A stretch of 60,571 nucleotides of DNA from Paraglaciecola sp. (GTDB lineage Bacteria; Pseudomonadota; Gammaproteobacteria; Enterobacterales; Alteromonadaceae), in contig NZ_JANQVQ010000029.1 in the NCBI RefSeq assembly GCF_030730205.1, positions 1-60,571 on the forward strand, read 5' to 3'. The translations under genes and the position numbers were made by a program. Below are positions 36,318-45,903 of this stretch, piece after piece. Each line of letters starts with the position of its first letter. The stretch's first letter is position 1. The notes under the pieces were generated by a model. It was not told the DNA's origin and did not search any database. It saw only the letters and a list, made by a program, of their open reading frames with translations.

Positions 36318-38063
36318 GTGGGAATACGTTTTCGATTTTTATGCTGTTGGGTATCGTTAATGTTGGTTCAGCCACTTGAGGCTCAACAAAGAGAAGATCG
36401 GGAACCGGAAGCCGCCACCGGAAGACAGAGCAAAAACGCTTTTAATGCTAAGAAATACATGGTTGTAGCGGCAAATCCTTATGCGTCGTGGGCCGGTAAA
36501 AATATCTTAGAAAAAGGCGGCAGTGCCATCGATGCCGCCATTGCCGTTCAAGCAATGTTAACCTTAGTTGAGCCTCAATCTTCAGGAATTGGCGGTGGGG
36601 CTTTTATTCTATACTGGGACAATAAAGGCAAAAAGCTGCATACATTTGATGGCCGTGAAACTGCACCAAAAGCAAGCAGAACCAGCATGTTTATGCAAAC
36701 GCCTGACAAACCCATGTCTTGGATTGACGCAGTGGTAGGCGGTAAGTCAGTAGGCGTGCCCGGTGTACTAAAAGCCTTAGAATTAGCTCATCAGGATTTT
36801 GGAAAGTTACCTTGGCTTCAATTGTTTAATGACGCCATTAATACATCAGAGGGTGGCTTTCGTGTGTCTGATAGACTGGCCACGTTGTTAGCCTTAAAAA
36901 TTCATCCTGGTTTGTACCAATTCAGAGACTCTTCGGTATATTTTTATCCTGATGGAAAACCTTTAGTAAAAGGACAGTTACGAAAAAACAGTGCGTTAGC
37001 TCGGACATTGCTGCATATAGCTGAAACTGGCGCTGATGGGTTTTACCAAGGTGAACTGGCTAAATCCATGGCCAAGGCTGCACAATTTACCACCATTAAC
37101 CCAGGCGAAATCACAGAGGAAGATTTTGCTCAATATCAAGCGTTAAAACGCTCACCGGTATGTGGCGCTTATAAAGATTTTAAAGTCTGTGGGATGGGGC
37201 CACCGAGTTCTGGAGGCATTAATGTCTTGCAGATTCTGCGAATGTTAGAACCCTTTAATTTGTCGCAATATGCGCCTAACTCTCTCGAGGCGATGCACCT
37301 GTTTACTCAGGCTTCAAAATTAGCGTTTGCTGATCGCGAGATGTATATTGCGGACACAGATTTTACAGGCTTGCCAATTAGTGGTTTGATAAGCCAAAGT
37401 TACTTAAGCAGCAGAGCACGACATATTGATCTAAATAAAGACATGGGACGAGCAAGGCCGGGACAACCTTATGCGATGTTAAAAGTTGGCCAAGATAACG
37501 CTTACGAATTGCCCAATACCAGTCATATTTCTATTGTCGATAGTGAAGGAAACGCGTTATCGATGACCACCAGTATTGAATTTGCATTTGGCTCTGGGGT
37601 ATTCGTTGAAGGGTTTTTACTTAACAATCAAATGACAGATTTTTCCTTAAATCCCAGCTCAATGGGTAAACCAGTATTAAATCGTGTAGAGCCGCTAAAA
37701 CGTCCACGCAGTGCCATGAGCCCGACTATGGTATTCGATAAAGAGGGGCAGCTTTTTCTTGCCCTTGGTTCACCTGGCGGCAGTCGCATTATTAACTATG
37801 TTGCTCAAACCTTAATAGGTGTACTTGATTGGGGATTAGATATTCAGCAGGCTATTAACTTACCTCATGTCACTGATCGCAACGATTACACTGCCTTGGA
37901 AAAAGGGACTATGGCAGAAGAATTGGCAGAAGGTTTAAAAGCCAAAGGCCATCAAGTCAAAATAATAGATTTAAATAGTGGTTTACATGGTATTCAGATT
38001 AAAGATAACACTTTAATAGGTGGGGCAGATCCTCGCAGAGAGGGCGTAGCAGTAGGCATGTAA
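36318..38063 (+). CDS. ggt: Gamma-glutamyltransferase
   Basis: This 581-residue Ntn hydrolase splits itself into two subunits. It removes or transfers the gamma-glutamyl group of glutathione and related compounds in the periplasm. The signal peptide (GIRFRFLCCWVSLMLVQPLEA) begins at a GTG at 36318 with GAGG five bases upstream; the open frame extends 24 codons further without support. Catalytic Thr401 starts the small subunit at TSHISIVD. SGIGGGAFI, GPPSSGGI, LLNNQMTDFS and SPGGSRIINY match the family. The hairpin downstream serves mainly the opposing gene. Confidence 0.93.
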   Translation: MGIRFRFLCCWVSLMLVQPLEAQQREDREPEAATGRQSKNAFNAKKYMVVAANPYASWAGKNILEKGGSAIDAAIAVQAMLTLVEPQSSGIGGGAFILYWDNKGKKLHTFDGRETAPKASRTSMFMQTPDKPMSWIDAVVGGKSVGVPGVLKALELAHQDFGKLPWLQLFNDAINTSEGGFRVSDRLATLLALKIHPGLYQFRDSSVYFYPDGKPLVKGQLRKNSALARTLLHIAETGADGFYQGELAKSMAKAAQFTTINPGEITEEDFAQYQALKRSPVCGAYKDFKVCGMGPPSSGGINVLQILRMLEPFNLSQYAPNSLEAMHLFTQASKLAFADREMYIADTDFTGLPISGLISQSYLSSRARHIDLNKDMGRARPGQPYAMLKVGQDNAYELPNTSHISIVDSEGNALSMTTSIEFAFGSGVFVEGFLLNNQMTDFSLNPSSMGKPVLNRVEPLKRPRSAMSPTMVFDKEGQLFLALGSPGGSRIINYVAQTLIGVLDWGLDIQQAINLPHVTDRNDYTALEKGTMAEELAEGLKAKGHQVKIIDLNSGLHGIQIKDNTLIGGADPRREGVAVGM

Positions 38064-38072
38064 AAATAAAAA

Positions 38073-38096
38073 GGCAGCTTCTAATTTGAGGCTGCC
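38073..38096 (-). terminator. Terminator of the small lipoprotein gene (and ggt)
   Basis: GGCAGC and GCTGCC pair across 12 bases; on the minus strand the stem is followed by TTTTTATTTTTA. It lies between convergent genes. Confidence 0.7.
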
Positions 38097-38103
38097 CAAA
38101 GGC

Positions 38104-38547
38104 TTATTTAATACTAATTTTATCTACTTTCCATTCTTTTCCATCACGAATTAAATCCACAACGCGCATATCTTTGAGGATCTTGCCGTTGAGTTCACCT
38201 TCAAAAAAGATAATGACTTTGGACTCTTTAGAAAATTCATTCCGGCCAGCACTACCGGTGTGAGGCGTGATCTTTACCTTATCAAAGCGTAAATTTAGAA
38301 CATGCCGTTGTGCATTACGGTTGGTATGGTAAGAGGAAATTAAGCGTTTCAAAGTGGGGCTGCTGAGCTTCAGCGCTTCAGTGAGATCATCATCGTGAAA
38401 CATGTGATCAAAAAATTCAATGGCGGTATATTCAGGCAGGTTAGGGTCCATCATGCCATATTTGCCCATTCCTTGTTTTTTCTCTAAGCCATCACAACCA
38501 ACGATCGCAGTCAGTAATAGCATGACTAGGCCTAATCTTAAGTACAT
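38104..38547 (-). CDS. Small lipoprotein of unknown function
   Basis: This 147-residue protein has a lipoprotein signal with lipobox IVGC followed by Asp at +2, which usually retains a lipoprotein in the inner membrane. The mature part begins with an acidic/aromatic helix and ends in a beta-rich fold (DMRVVDLIRDGKEWKVDKISIK) like the NTF2-like domain of DUF4878-type lipoproteins. Function unknown. It is monocistronic. Confidence 0.7.
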   Translation of the reverse strand: MYLRLGLVMLLLTAIVGCDGLEKKQGMGKYGMMDPNLPEYTAIEFFDHMFHDDDLTEALKLSSPTLKRLISSYHTNRNAQRHVLNLRFDKVKITPHTGSAGRNEFSKESKVIIFFEGELNGKILKDMRVVDLIRDGKEWKVDKISIK

Positions 38548-38603
38548 GTAAGTAACACTCTTTTTAGTAGGATCTGCCTTGTTTTATAACGAATCACAAA
38601 AGA

Positions 38604-38627
38604 AAAGGGAAGCATAAGCTTCCCTTT
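38604..38627 (-). terminator. Terminator of cysK
   Basis: AAAGGGAAGC-ataa-GCTTCCCTTT is a ten-base perfect stem; on the minus strand TTTTCTTTTG follows. It lies 22 bases after the cysK stop codon. Confidence 0.8.
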
Positions 38628-38649
38628 GTTAAGTATATCAGCTTTAGGC

Positions 38650-39612
38650 TTATTGCACGTTTTCGGTTTCTGAAAACTCACCGGCAAAAAGCGGGCTACT
38701 TAAGTAACGCTCAGACGCACTGGCCAATATGACCACCACTTTTTTATCGGCGTTTTCTGGCTTTTCTGCCCAACGTTTTGCCGCAACCACAGCCGCACCA
38801 GAAGAAATACCCACTAAGATGCCTTCTTCTTTCATTAAACGATGGCACATTGCCATGCATTCTTCATTGGTGACCTGTTCTACCGCATCAACCAAGTCTA
38901 AGTCGAGGTTGCCAGGAATGAAACCAGCGCCGATCCCTTGGATTTTGTGTGGGCCCGGGGTTAAAGGTAAACCTGCTTTGGCTTGAGTAATAACCGGCGA
39001 ATCAGCTGGTTCGACCGCGACAGAGGTAATGGTCTTCCCCTTACTTTTTAAATAGCGGCTAACACCTGTCATGGTTCCGCCAGTACCGACACCTGCGACA
39101 AAAATGTCGACTTCGCCATCGGTATCATTCCAGATTTCAGGCCCTGTGGTAAGTTCATGAATTTCTGGGTTAGCAGGGTTCTCAAACTGATGCAAAGGAA
39201 TAAATTTTTCAGGATCGGAAGCAACAATTTCGTTAGCTGCTGCTACTGCGCCCTTCATGCCTTTAGCGGCTTCAGTTAACACTAAATTTGCACCGAGTGC
39301 TTTTAAAAGTTTGCGGCGCTCTAAGCTCATTGAGCTTGGCATAGTGAGGGTTAATTTGTAGCCTTTTGCTGCAGCGACAAAAGCCAATGCAATACCAGTG
39401 TTACCACTGGTTGCTTCAACCAGTTCTTTACCTTCAGTCAGTATGCCTTTTTTTTCTGCATCCCAAATCATGTTGGCACCGATACGGCACTTTACGCTGA
39501 AGCTTGGATTACGCGCTTCAATTTTTGCGTAAACGTTACCACCGCTAACGCGATTTAGTTTGACCAAGGGGGTTTTACCGATGGCTAATGAATTATCGTC
39601 GTAAATTTGCAT
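38650..39612 (-). CDS. cysK: Cysteine synthase A (O-acetylserine sulfhydrylase)
   Basis: This 320-residue PLP enzyme forms cysteine from O-acetylserine and sulfide. Lys41 in the segment [17 protein letters not shown] holds [11 protein letters not shown] and [16 protein letters not shown] bind substrate and the phosphate. [19 protein letters not shown] is diagnostic of CysK. In place of the usual PSS/PSSGERYLS, it has [11 protein letters not shown] near the C-terminus. It is monocistronic and divergent from the MoxR operon. Confidence 0.96.
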   Translation of the reverse strand: MQIYDDNSLAIGKTPLVKLNRVSGGNVYAKIEARNPSFSVKCRIGANMIWDAEKKGILTEGKELVEATSGNTGIALAFVAAAKGYKLTLTMPSSMSLERRKLLKALGANLVLTEAAKGMKGAVAAANEIVASDPEKFIPLHQFENPANPEIHELTTGPEIWNDTDGEVDIFVAGVGTGGTMTGVSRYLKSKGKTITSVAVEPADSPVITQAKAGLPLTPGPHKIQGIGAGFIPGNLDLDLVDAVEQVTNEECMAMCHRLMKEEGILVGISSGAAVVAAKRWAEKPENADKKVVVILASASERYLSSPLFAGEFSETENVQ

Positions 39613-39798
39613 TTTTATTTCCTTGCTATTTTTAGATGAACCCAGTTCAAATCAATTGGAATTTATCACTATTATTGATACGTATTGAGCACAATTCTGT
39701 TTTACCATGACAAGATTAAGGCGAAGTACGTAAATTCAAAGTGCTATTTCGCTATATCTTATGGTTAATCATTTGTTAATTTGAATTAGAGGTCATGA

Positions 39799-40635
39799 AT
39801 GTCGTTTAAAGGAACCGAAAAATACATCGCTAGTCGCGAATTACAACTCGCGGTCAACGCCGCCATCACACTAGAAAAACCATTATTAATCAAGGGTGAA
39901 CCAGGAACGGGTAAAACGATGTTAGCCGAACAATTGGCACAAAGTTTAGGTGCGGATCTCATTCAATGGCATATCAAATCAACCACCAAGGCACAACAAG
40001 GTTTATATGAATATGATGCCGTTTCGCGTTTACGCGACTCGCAATTAGGCGATGACAAAGTTCACGATATCGCCAACTACATCGTAAAGGGAAAACTGTG
40101 GCAAGCGTTTGAGTCAACTAAACGCACCATTTTATTAATTGATGAAATCGATAAAGCCGACATCGAGTTTCCAAATGACTTGCTTTTAGAGTTAGATAAA
40201 ATGGAATTTTTTGTGTACGAGACTCAGCAGCTTGTAAAAGCCGCGCAGCGTCCCATCGTCATTATTACCTCAAACAATGAAAAAGAGCTGCCAGATGCCT
40301 TTTTACGTCGCTGCTTTTTTCACTACATTCAATTTCCAGACGCAGATGAAATGCGAAGAATAGTTGATGTGCATTACCCTGAGATCAAAAAAGACTTATT
40401 AAACCAAGCCCTCGAAGCATTTTTTGGACTTCGTGATATCCCTGGTTTAAAAAAGAAACCTTCGACATCTGAGTTAATAGATTGGTTGAAGTTATTAGTA
40501 GCAGAAGATATTCCTGCAGAAGCCTTGCAAAATAAAGACGGCAAAAAGTCGATACCGCCTTTGTACGGTGCGCTACTTAAGAACGAGCAAGATATTCATT
40601 TGTTTGAAAAATTGGTCTTTATGGCGCGTCGCTAA
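39799..40635 (+). CDS. MoxR-family AAA+ ATPase
   Basis: This 278-residue ATPase has Walker A GEPGTGKT (33-40), Walker B ILLIDEID and sensor 1 IVIITSNNEKELPDAFLRRC with the Arg finger. MoxR ATPases act as chaperones that work with a von Willebrand factor A partner, and the next gene encodes one and overlaps by a single base (TAATG). GAGGT before the ATG supports the start. It resembles CoxD of carbon monoxide dehydrogenase loci, a chaperone for the Mo-Cu site. The client is not in the window. Confidence 0.92.
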   Translation: MSFKGTEKYIASRELQLAVNAAITLEKPLLIKGEPGTGKTMLAEQLAQSLGADLIQWHIKSTTKAQQGLYEYDAVSRLRDSQLGDDKVHDIANYIVKGKLWQAFESTKRTILLIDEIDKADIEFPNDLLLELDKMEFFVYETQQLVKAAQRPIVIITSNNEKELPDAFLRRCFFHYIQFPDADEMRRIVDVHYPEIKKDLLNQALEAFFGLRDIPGLKKKPSTSELIDWLKLLVAEDIPAEALQNKDGKKSIPPLYGALLKNEQDIHLFEKLVFMARR

Positions 40636-41816
40636 TGTTAGTGGATTTTTTCTTTAAATTACGCGACTACCAATTACCAGTGAGTTTGCGTGAGTTGCTC
40701 GACTTACTCGAAGCCTTAGAAAAAGGCGTTATTTTTGCCAGTGTTGATGATTTTTATCACTTGTCTAAGTTGATCATGGTCAAAGATGAAAGTCATTTTG
40801 ATAAATTTGATCGCGCCTTTGCAGATTATTTTGAAGGCGTTCAAAGTCTTGATTTGTTTGGTAAAGACATTCCTGAAGACTGGCTAAACAATGCCTTAAA
40901 TCGTTTTTTTACTGAAGAAGAGAAAGCTAAGATTAAAGCCATGGGCGGCCTTGATGAGCTAATGAAAAAACTGCAAGAGCGTTTAGCTGAGCAGGAAAAA
41001 CGTCATCAAGGGGGCAATAAGTGGATTGGTACTGGCGGCACGTCTCCCTTTGGGGCCAATGGTTATAATCCCGAGGGCGTAAGAATAGGCCAGCAAGGTA
41101 ATCGTAATTTTTCAGCGGCAAAAGTTTGGGAAAAACGCGAGTTTAAAAATTTATCGGGCGACGTCGAACTCGGTACCCGAAACATTAAAGTCGCACTGAG
41201 AAAACTGCGAAAATTTGCCCGCAGTGGCGCCACCGAAGAACTGGATATTCATACCACCATTGGTGCTACGGCCAAAAACGCGGGTTTGCTTGATATTCAT
41301 ATGGTGAAAGAGCGCCACAATGCAGTAAAAGTATTGATGTTTTTTGATGTTGGCGGCTCGATGGACGCCCATATCAAAGAATGTGAGGAGCTTTTTTCGG
41401 CGGTGCAAACGGAGTTTAAGCATCTCGAATTTTTCTATTTTCACAACTGTGTTTATGAAGGTGTATGGAAAGACAACAAACGCCGAGAGCGCGAAACCCT
41501 ATCAGTGTGGGACATTATTCATAAATACGGCCGTGACTATAAAGTTATCTTTGTGGGGGATGCGACCATGGGACCTTATGAAATTACCTATCCCGGTGGC
41601 AGTGTCGAACACTGGAATGAAGAACCTGGTGCCACGTGGATGCAACGTTTATTACATCATTTTGAACATGCTATTTGGTTAAATCCTCAATTAGAAGACT
41701 ATTGGAATTACTATCATTCGATTACAATCATGCGAGAGCTACTCGATGAACGCATGTTTCCTTTAACACTTGACGGTCTGAGCGAGGGCATAAAAAGCTT
41801 AATTAAGCGCCACTAA
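40635..41816 (+). CDS. VWA-domain protein, CoxE-like
   Basis: This 393-residue protein has an N-terminal helical region (about 1-120), a Gly-rich linker (about 125-160) and a C-terminal VWA-like domain with the MIDAS motif DVGGS (238-242) in VLMFFDVGGSMDAH. CoxE/YeiM-like VWA partners bind MoxR ATPases. Translation is coupled to the ATPase gene. The function of this pair outside CO dehydrogenase loci is poorly known. Confidence 0.88.
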   Translation: MLVDFFFKLRDYQLPVSLRELLDLLEALEKGVIFASVDDFYHLSKLIMVKDESHFDKFDRAFADYFEGVQSLDLFGKDIPEDWLNNALNRFFTEEEKAKIKAMGGLDELMKKLQERLAEQEKRHQGGNKWIGTGGTSPFGANGYNPEGVRIGQQGNRNFSAAKVWEKREFKNLSGDVELGTRNIKVALRKLRKFARSGATEELDIHTTIGATAKNAGLLDIHMVKERHNAVKVLMFFDVGGSMDAHIKECEELFSAVQTEFKHLEFFYFHNCVYEGVWKDNKRRERETLSVWDIIHKYGRDYKVIFVGDATMGPYEITYPGGSVEHWNEEPGATWMQRLLHHFEHAIWLNPQLEDYWNYYHSITIMRELLDERMFPLTLDGLSEGIKSLIKRH

Positions 41817-41830
41817 ATTTTGGGTAAAAC

Positions 41831-42985
41831 ATGCACGTTGAAAACGAAGTCCTTGGGCAAAATCAGCAAGATGAACATCATTTAACCCGCAAAGAAACCC
41901 GTCAAATTGTTACGCCTTATGCGTTTCATGTGTCGCCTGAGTTGTTTGGTACTGCGTTGGCACGGCCCATAAAACGCGCTATTGCCATTGGTATTGATGC
42001 CTTGTTAATCGCAATGTTATCGCAATCAGCCAGTTTTCTATTAGCCGGTGTGGCGGCGGTAACCTTTTTTCGTGCTGGTAATCGTTTGAAGCTAAAAAAG
42101 CGTTTTAATGCTGGGCGCCTCGCACTTAGGTTTATTGCCGCTTCGTTACTGTTTATATTTGCTCTTGGTGTGTTCGAGACATTTGAACTAAATCAACCGA
42201 AAAATGACGGAGCGACAGACTATACCGAGATAAGCGGCAAAGAAGCATTGGCTGTGGTGGCAGTGACCACTAAGTATATGCTCTCGGCGAATGCCTTAGT
42301 AGAAAAAGTAGACTCAGGTGAATGCCCTAATACGTATTTGTGTTGGCAGTCCTTAGGTAATGACTTAGCTGAATCGCTTAATGAGTTAGCCTTACCCGAA
42401 AAAGAAGCGCTCGATATACTCGAAGGTTTACTCGATATGGCTGAGAAGCAACTTTCTGCACAAGAAAAAAGTGCGATGTTAAGACAATGGCAAGATCAAC
42501 TTAAGTTTCAAGAAGCTGAACTTGATAATAAATTAGTGGATAACAGTGAAGGTCAATTGCCTGCTGAGTCACTTGCATCCGACCAAGCGGTGCCTACGCC
42601 AAAAGACGAGAGTGACGCCCCAAACGAGCAAAAAGAACCCGGTATTTTGGCTTGGTTTGAAGGCATCATGGAAGATTTAGGCTTAGGCTTTGGTTGGGCA
42701 GCGTTTTATTTTTCTATTTTTACCGCTTGGCTTCGTGGGCAAACGCCGGGCAAAAAGTTATTAGGTATTAAAGTCATTAAACTTGACGGTAAAGAGCCCA
42801 ATCTTTGGGAAAGCTTTGGCCGTTATGGTGGCTACGGGGCGGGTTTTGCCACCGGTTTGCTAGGGTTTTTACAAGTGTATTGGGATCCAAATCGTCAAGC
42901 CATACAAGATAAAATATCTCACACCGTCGTGATCGATTTACGTATTGCTAAAATCGACTTTATTCCTGAAAATCAATCAGCATAA
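41831..42985 (+). CDS. RDD-family membrane protein with a large soluble insertion
   Basis: This 384-residue protein contains the RDD signature split in two. The first part has ARPIKRAIAIGIDALL with Arg and Asp in helix 1 (about 45-80) and a second helix (about 99-116). An inserted soluble segment of roughly 160 residues follows, rich in Glu, Gln and Ala helices and ending in an acidic/Pro linker. The second part resumes at about 286 with FTAWLRGQTPGKKLLGIKVI and ends with the conserved DPNRQAIQDKIS. Normal RDD domains are about 140 residues. It is 14 bp from the VWA gene and in the same operon. The role is unknown; RDD proteins have been linked to ion or small-molecule transport. Confidence 0.8.
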   Translation: MHVENEVLGQNQQDEHHLTRKETRQIVTPYAFHVSPELFGTALARPIKRAIAIGIDALLIAMLSQSASFLLAGVAAVTFFRAGNRLKLKKRFNAGRLALRFIAASLLFIFALGVFETFELNQPKNDGATDYTEISGKEALAVVAVTTKYMLSANALVEKVDSGECPNTYLCWQSLGNDLAESLNELALPEKEALDILEGLLDMAEKQLSAQEKSAMLRQWQDQLKFQEAELDNKLVDNSEGQLPAESLASDQAVPTPKDESDAPNEQKEPGILAWFEGIMEDLGLGFGWAAFYFSIFTAWLRGQTPGKKLLGIKVIKLDGKEPNLWESFGRYGGYGAGFATGLLGFLQVYWDPNRQAIQDKISHTVVIDLRIAKIDFIPENQSA

Positions 42986-42998
42986 CTATTAGTGAATT

Positions 42999-44006
42999 AT
43001 GGCAAATCAATTAGATAAACTCCTCGGCCATTGGCTGCCTCAAAGAGATGCTCAACAATGGGTATTGGCTACCATAATAAACACCGAAGGCTCTTCTTAT
43101 CGTAAAGCAGGCGCCATGATGATGATTAACGACCTTGGCCAATATTTTGGCATGTTAAGCGGTGGTTGTTTAGAGTCTGACATCATGCGACAAGCAAGAC
43201 GCTGTTGGGATAATGCCCAAAATCGTATCGTAAAATATGACATGCGCGAAGAAGAAGATTTAGCATGGCAACTTGGTATAGGCTGTGGAGGGATGGTCGA
43301 AATTCTTCTGCAACCCGTGAGTCAGGCAAATGATTACCTGCACTTACATACTCTTTATGGCTTACTGCAAAATAATCAAGCCGGCACCTATGTGCAGCGT
43401 ATTGATCAAGCAAAACCTTATAATCAATTAAGCGAGGCCTTGACTCAAGATGCGCTTAAAAATAGTGGTATTCAGCAAATTGACAATGAACGCTATTTTT
43501 CGCAAACCATCCGCAGTGCCTATTTCTTAGCTATTTTTGGTGCAGGGGTGGATGCCCGTCCTGTAGTAGCAATGGCCGCCGCCCTCGGTTGGCAAGTGCT
43601 ATTGCTCGACCCTCGCAGCGGTTACGCACGAGAGGGGTATTTTAACGACGCGCAGCACATTATTAGGCAACCATTCGAAGAACTGAGCCAGGCAAGATGG
43701 TTGCAACAAATAGACGCCGCTTTAGTACTGACCCATAACATAAAATTAGATGCACAAGCCCTCAGTTTGTTGCAGCACAGTGCGGCCAGTTATGTGGGAT
43801 TATTAGGGCCTTTACATCGAACCGAACGGGTTCTTGCGCACGCTAGGTTATCTAAACAACATTTACACTATCCTTTGGCGAATCCGGTTGGTTTGCGCTT
43901 AGGCGGTGAGTTACCAGAATCAATTGCCTTGTCTATGGTGTCTGAGGTGCATGCCTTCTTAGAAAAAACGGACGCACAATCTATTAGCCGCATAGTAAAG
44001 CCATGA
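42999..44006 (+). CDS. XdhC/CoxF-family molybdenum enzyme maturation protein
   Basis: This 335-residue protein has the XdhC N-terminal domain (WVLATIINTEGSSYRKAGAMM, SGGCLESDI, GIGCGGMVEILLQP) and a C-terminal Rossmann domain (AIFGAGVDARPVV, ALVLTHNIKLD, GLLGPLHRTERVL). The family binds molybdenum cofactor and helps insert the sulfurated form into xanthine dehydrogenase-type enzymes. Its stop overlaps the start of the MocA-like gene by four bases. No hydroxylase gene is in the window. Confidence 0.9.
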   Translation: MANQLDKLLGHWLPQRDAQQWVLATIINTEGSSYRKAGAMMMINDLGQYFGMLSGGCLESDIMRQARRCWDNAQNRIVKYDMREEEDLAWQLGIGCGGMVEILLQPVSQANDYLHLHTLYGLLQNNQAGTYVQRIDQAKPYNQLSEALTQDALKNSGIQQIDNERYFSQTIRSAYFLAIFGAGVDARPVVAMAAALGWQVLLLDPRSGYAREGYFNDAQHIIRQPFEELSQARWLQQIDAALVLTHNIKLDAQALSLLQHSAASYVGLLGPLHRTERVLAHARLSKQHLHYPLANPVGLRLGGELPESIALSMVSEVHAFLEKTDAQSISRIVKP

Positions 44007-44608
44007 CATTACACACAGTCATTTTAGCTGCGGGCAGCAGTCAACGCTTTTTCGGCATCAAACAATTGGCCGAAATTAAGGGGCTGAGCCTGCTTGAACA
44101 TACTATTAATTGTTATAAAACAGCCCTTGGTTACCTTGCACAACGTGCTGCTTTTACGATTGTGGTTGGGGCTAACCAAAACAAAATAATTGCGGCCGTC
44201 GGGCAGCATATTGAGTGTTATTATGCGCCTAACTGGTCCTTAGGAATGGGCCATAGTTTGGCTGATTTTATCAAAAACGTCGCACCTACAAGCACTCATG
44301 TATTAGTAGGTTTGGCAGATCAAATAGCATTGCAAAGTGAAGACATTCAACGATTAATAAAAGTACATCAAGAATTTCCTGAGGCTATTATCAGTGCCCG
44401 CTACAATAATGTAGTGGGCGCCCCGTGTATTTTTCCGAGGAGCTATTATATTCATTTATCTGAGTTACGAGGTGACAAGGGTGCAAAAAGTGTTCTCGAA
44501 CATTTTGCCAATCATGTTGTGACGGTAGATATCCCCAATGCCCAGTTTGACGTTGATACTCCAGAGGATTTTAAAAAAGCTAAATCGTTGGCCCAGTTTA
44601 AAGCCTAG
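44003..44608 (+). CDS. MocA-like molybdopterin nucleotidyltransferase
   Basis: This 201-residue nucleotidyltransferase has ILAAGSSQRFFGIKQLAEIKG near the start, GLADQIALQSEDIQRL and a VDIPNAQFDVDTPEDF ending. These match the MocA/NTP_transf_3 group that makes molybdopterin cytosine dinucleotide, used by xanthine-oxidase-family enzymes. The four-base overlap with XdhC shows they act together. CTP rather than GTP use is inferred from context and from the presence of mobA in the window. Confidence 0.85.
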   Translation: MTLHTVILAAGSSQRFFGIKQLAEIKGLSLLEHTINCYKTALGYLAQRAAFTIVVGANQNKIIAAVGQHIECYYAPNWSLGMGHSLADFIKNVAPTSTHVLVGLADQIALQSEDIQRLIKVHQEFPEAIISARYNNVVGAPCIFPRSYYIHLSELRGDKGAKSVLEHFANHVVTVDIPNAQFDVDTPEDFKKAKSLAQFKA

Positions 44609-44698
44609 GCTCAGCTAAATAGACAATGGCCGAGTCAATAATGCAGAAAATTGGCCTTTTAAACTTTAAATTAATGTTATGTGCCGCATATAAGGTGA

Positions 44699-45382
44699 AT
44701 GAAAAAATATAGCCGTTTTCGTCAAAGTATTATAGTTAGCTCGCTACTGGTATCGTTACTATGGTGCTTAAAATCTGCTGAAATACTGTTTCATTGGCCT
44801 TTGTCTTGGATGGGTCTTAGACCTCTTGACGTGTCTGGGTTGCTGGGTATTTTAACTGCGCCCTTGGTGCATGGATCGCTTGAGCATTTGTTTAATAACA
44901 CCTTGCCGCTGATTATTATGGGCACCATGCTGGCGCTAGGCTACCCCAAAGTATGGGCCAGAGTGTTAGCGCTTATTTGGTTGGTTTCTGGCTTTGGTGT
45001 GTGGCTGTTTGCCAGAGAGGCTAACCATATCGGAGCAAGTGGTATCGCCCATGGCTTGTTCTTTTTTATATTGGTGGCCAGCATATTTCGCCGAGATAAG
45101 AGCTCTGTTGCTATTATGATGATAGTATTTTTGCTGTATGGCGGTATGACAATGACGATATTTCCGCGAGAAGAATACATCAGTTTTGAATATCACTTTT
45201 TTGGCGCGCTGGCAGGTGCGCTCGCTGCTTTGCTTTGGCGAAATGTTGACCCTCTGCCACCTGTGAAGCGTTACCGCTGGGAAGTCATTCAAGAAGATGA
45301 TCCTATTATCGGCGATGAGTGGCAAGTAGAAAGTCAGCAAGCTGAGCGGCAAGACATTTCTGCACGGCTTGGACCACCCTAA
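44699..45382 (+). CDS. Rhomboid family intramembrane serine protease
   Basis: This 227-residue protein has about six membrane helices, the active-site Ser114 in GASGIAHG and His166 in EYHFFGALAG, plus HGSLEHLFNNTLPL with the conserved His and Asn. The C-terminal tail of about 45 residues is soluble and acidic. The substrate is unknown. It is distinct from the rhombosortase at 35532, which has GLSG. Confidence 0.88.
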   Translation: MKKYSRFRQSIIVSSLLVSLLWCLKSAEILFHWPLSWMGLRPLDVSGLLGILTAPLVHGSLEHLFNNTLPLIIMGTMLALGYPKVWARVLALIWLVSGFGVWLFAREANHIGASGIAHGLFFFILVASIFRRDKSSVAIMMIVFLLYGGMTMTIFPREEYISFEYHFFGALAGALAALLWRNVDPLPPVKRYRWEVIQEDDPIIGDEWQVESQQAERQDISARLGPP

Positions 45383-45409
45383 CTGACTAACACAATAAGG
45401 AAGGTCGCT

Positions 45410-45865
45410 TTGGACCAACAAGCAGAATTTAGTTTATTGATCCGTGTACGCTATGGTGAGTGTGATGCACAGCAAGTGGTATTCAATGCTCGCTATGGTG
45501 ATTATGTCGATTTGGCGATTACCGAATATATGCGGTACAAAATCGGTGGGTTTCAAAAACTATTAGAACAAGGGCTAGATAATCAAGTGGTTAATCTTAC
45601 AATCGATTTTCGCTCGTCTGCGGTTTTCGATGATGTGCTTGAATTGCGAGTCATTCCCATCAAATTTGGTCATACTTCTTATCGTTATTCTGTCACGATA
45701 CGCCAGTTTGCTACTTTACAAACTGTAGTAGAAGCACAGGTAACTTATGTATTGGTTGACGCAAAAACCTTTCAAAAAACACCGCTAACACCTTGGTTAA
45801 TTGAGCAACTAAGTCGTGAAACCGCACCAATACAGGTTAATCAAGCAGGCATTGACCTCACTTAA
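45410..45865 (+). CDS. YbgC/4-hydroxybenzoyl-CoA thioesterase-family protein
   Basis: This 151-residue hotdog-fold thioesterase has the motif RYGECDAQQVVFNARYGDYVDLA, split here as RYGECDAQQ and FNARYGDYVD, with the catalytic Asp. It hydrolyses acyl-CoA thioesters in the cytosol. The start is a TTG at 45410 with AAGGAAGG close upstream, and family alignment agrees. It follows the rhomboid gene by 27 bp and is probably co-transcribed. Confidence 0.88.
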   Translation: MDQQAEFSLLIRVRYGECDAQQVVFNARYGDYVDLAITEYMRYKIGGFQKLLEQGLDNQVVNLTIDFRSSAVFDDVLELRVIPIKFGHTSYRYSVTIRQFATLQTVVEAQVTYVLVDAKTFQKTPLTPWLIEQLSRETAPIQVNQAGIDLT

Positions 45866-45903
45866 TTCACTTAAAGAATGCTCCTGCAAGTGGCTCGATG
45901 CTC

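Noticed and set aside
39799-44006. Complete CO dehydrogenase (cox) locus
   Set aside because: No coxM, coxS or coxL-like subunit is present; only accessory-type proteins are seen.
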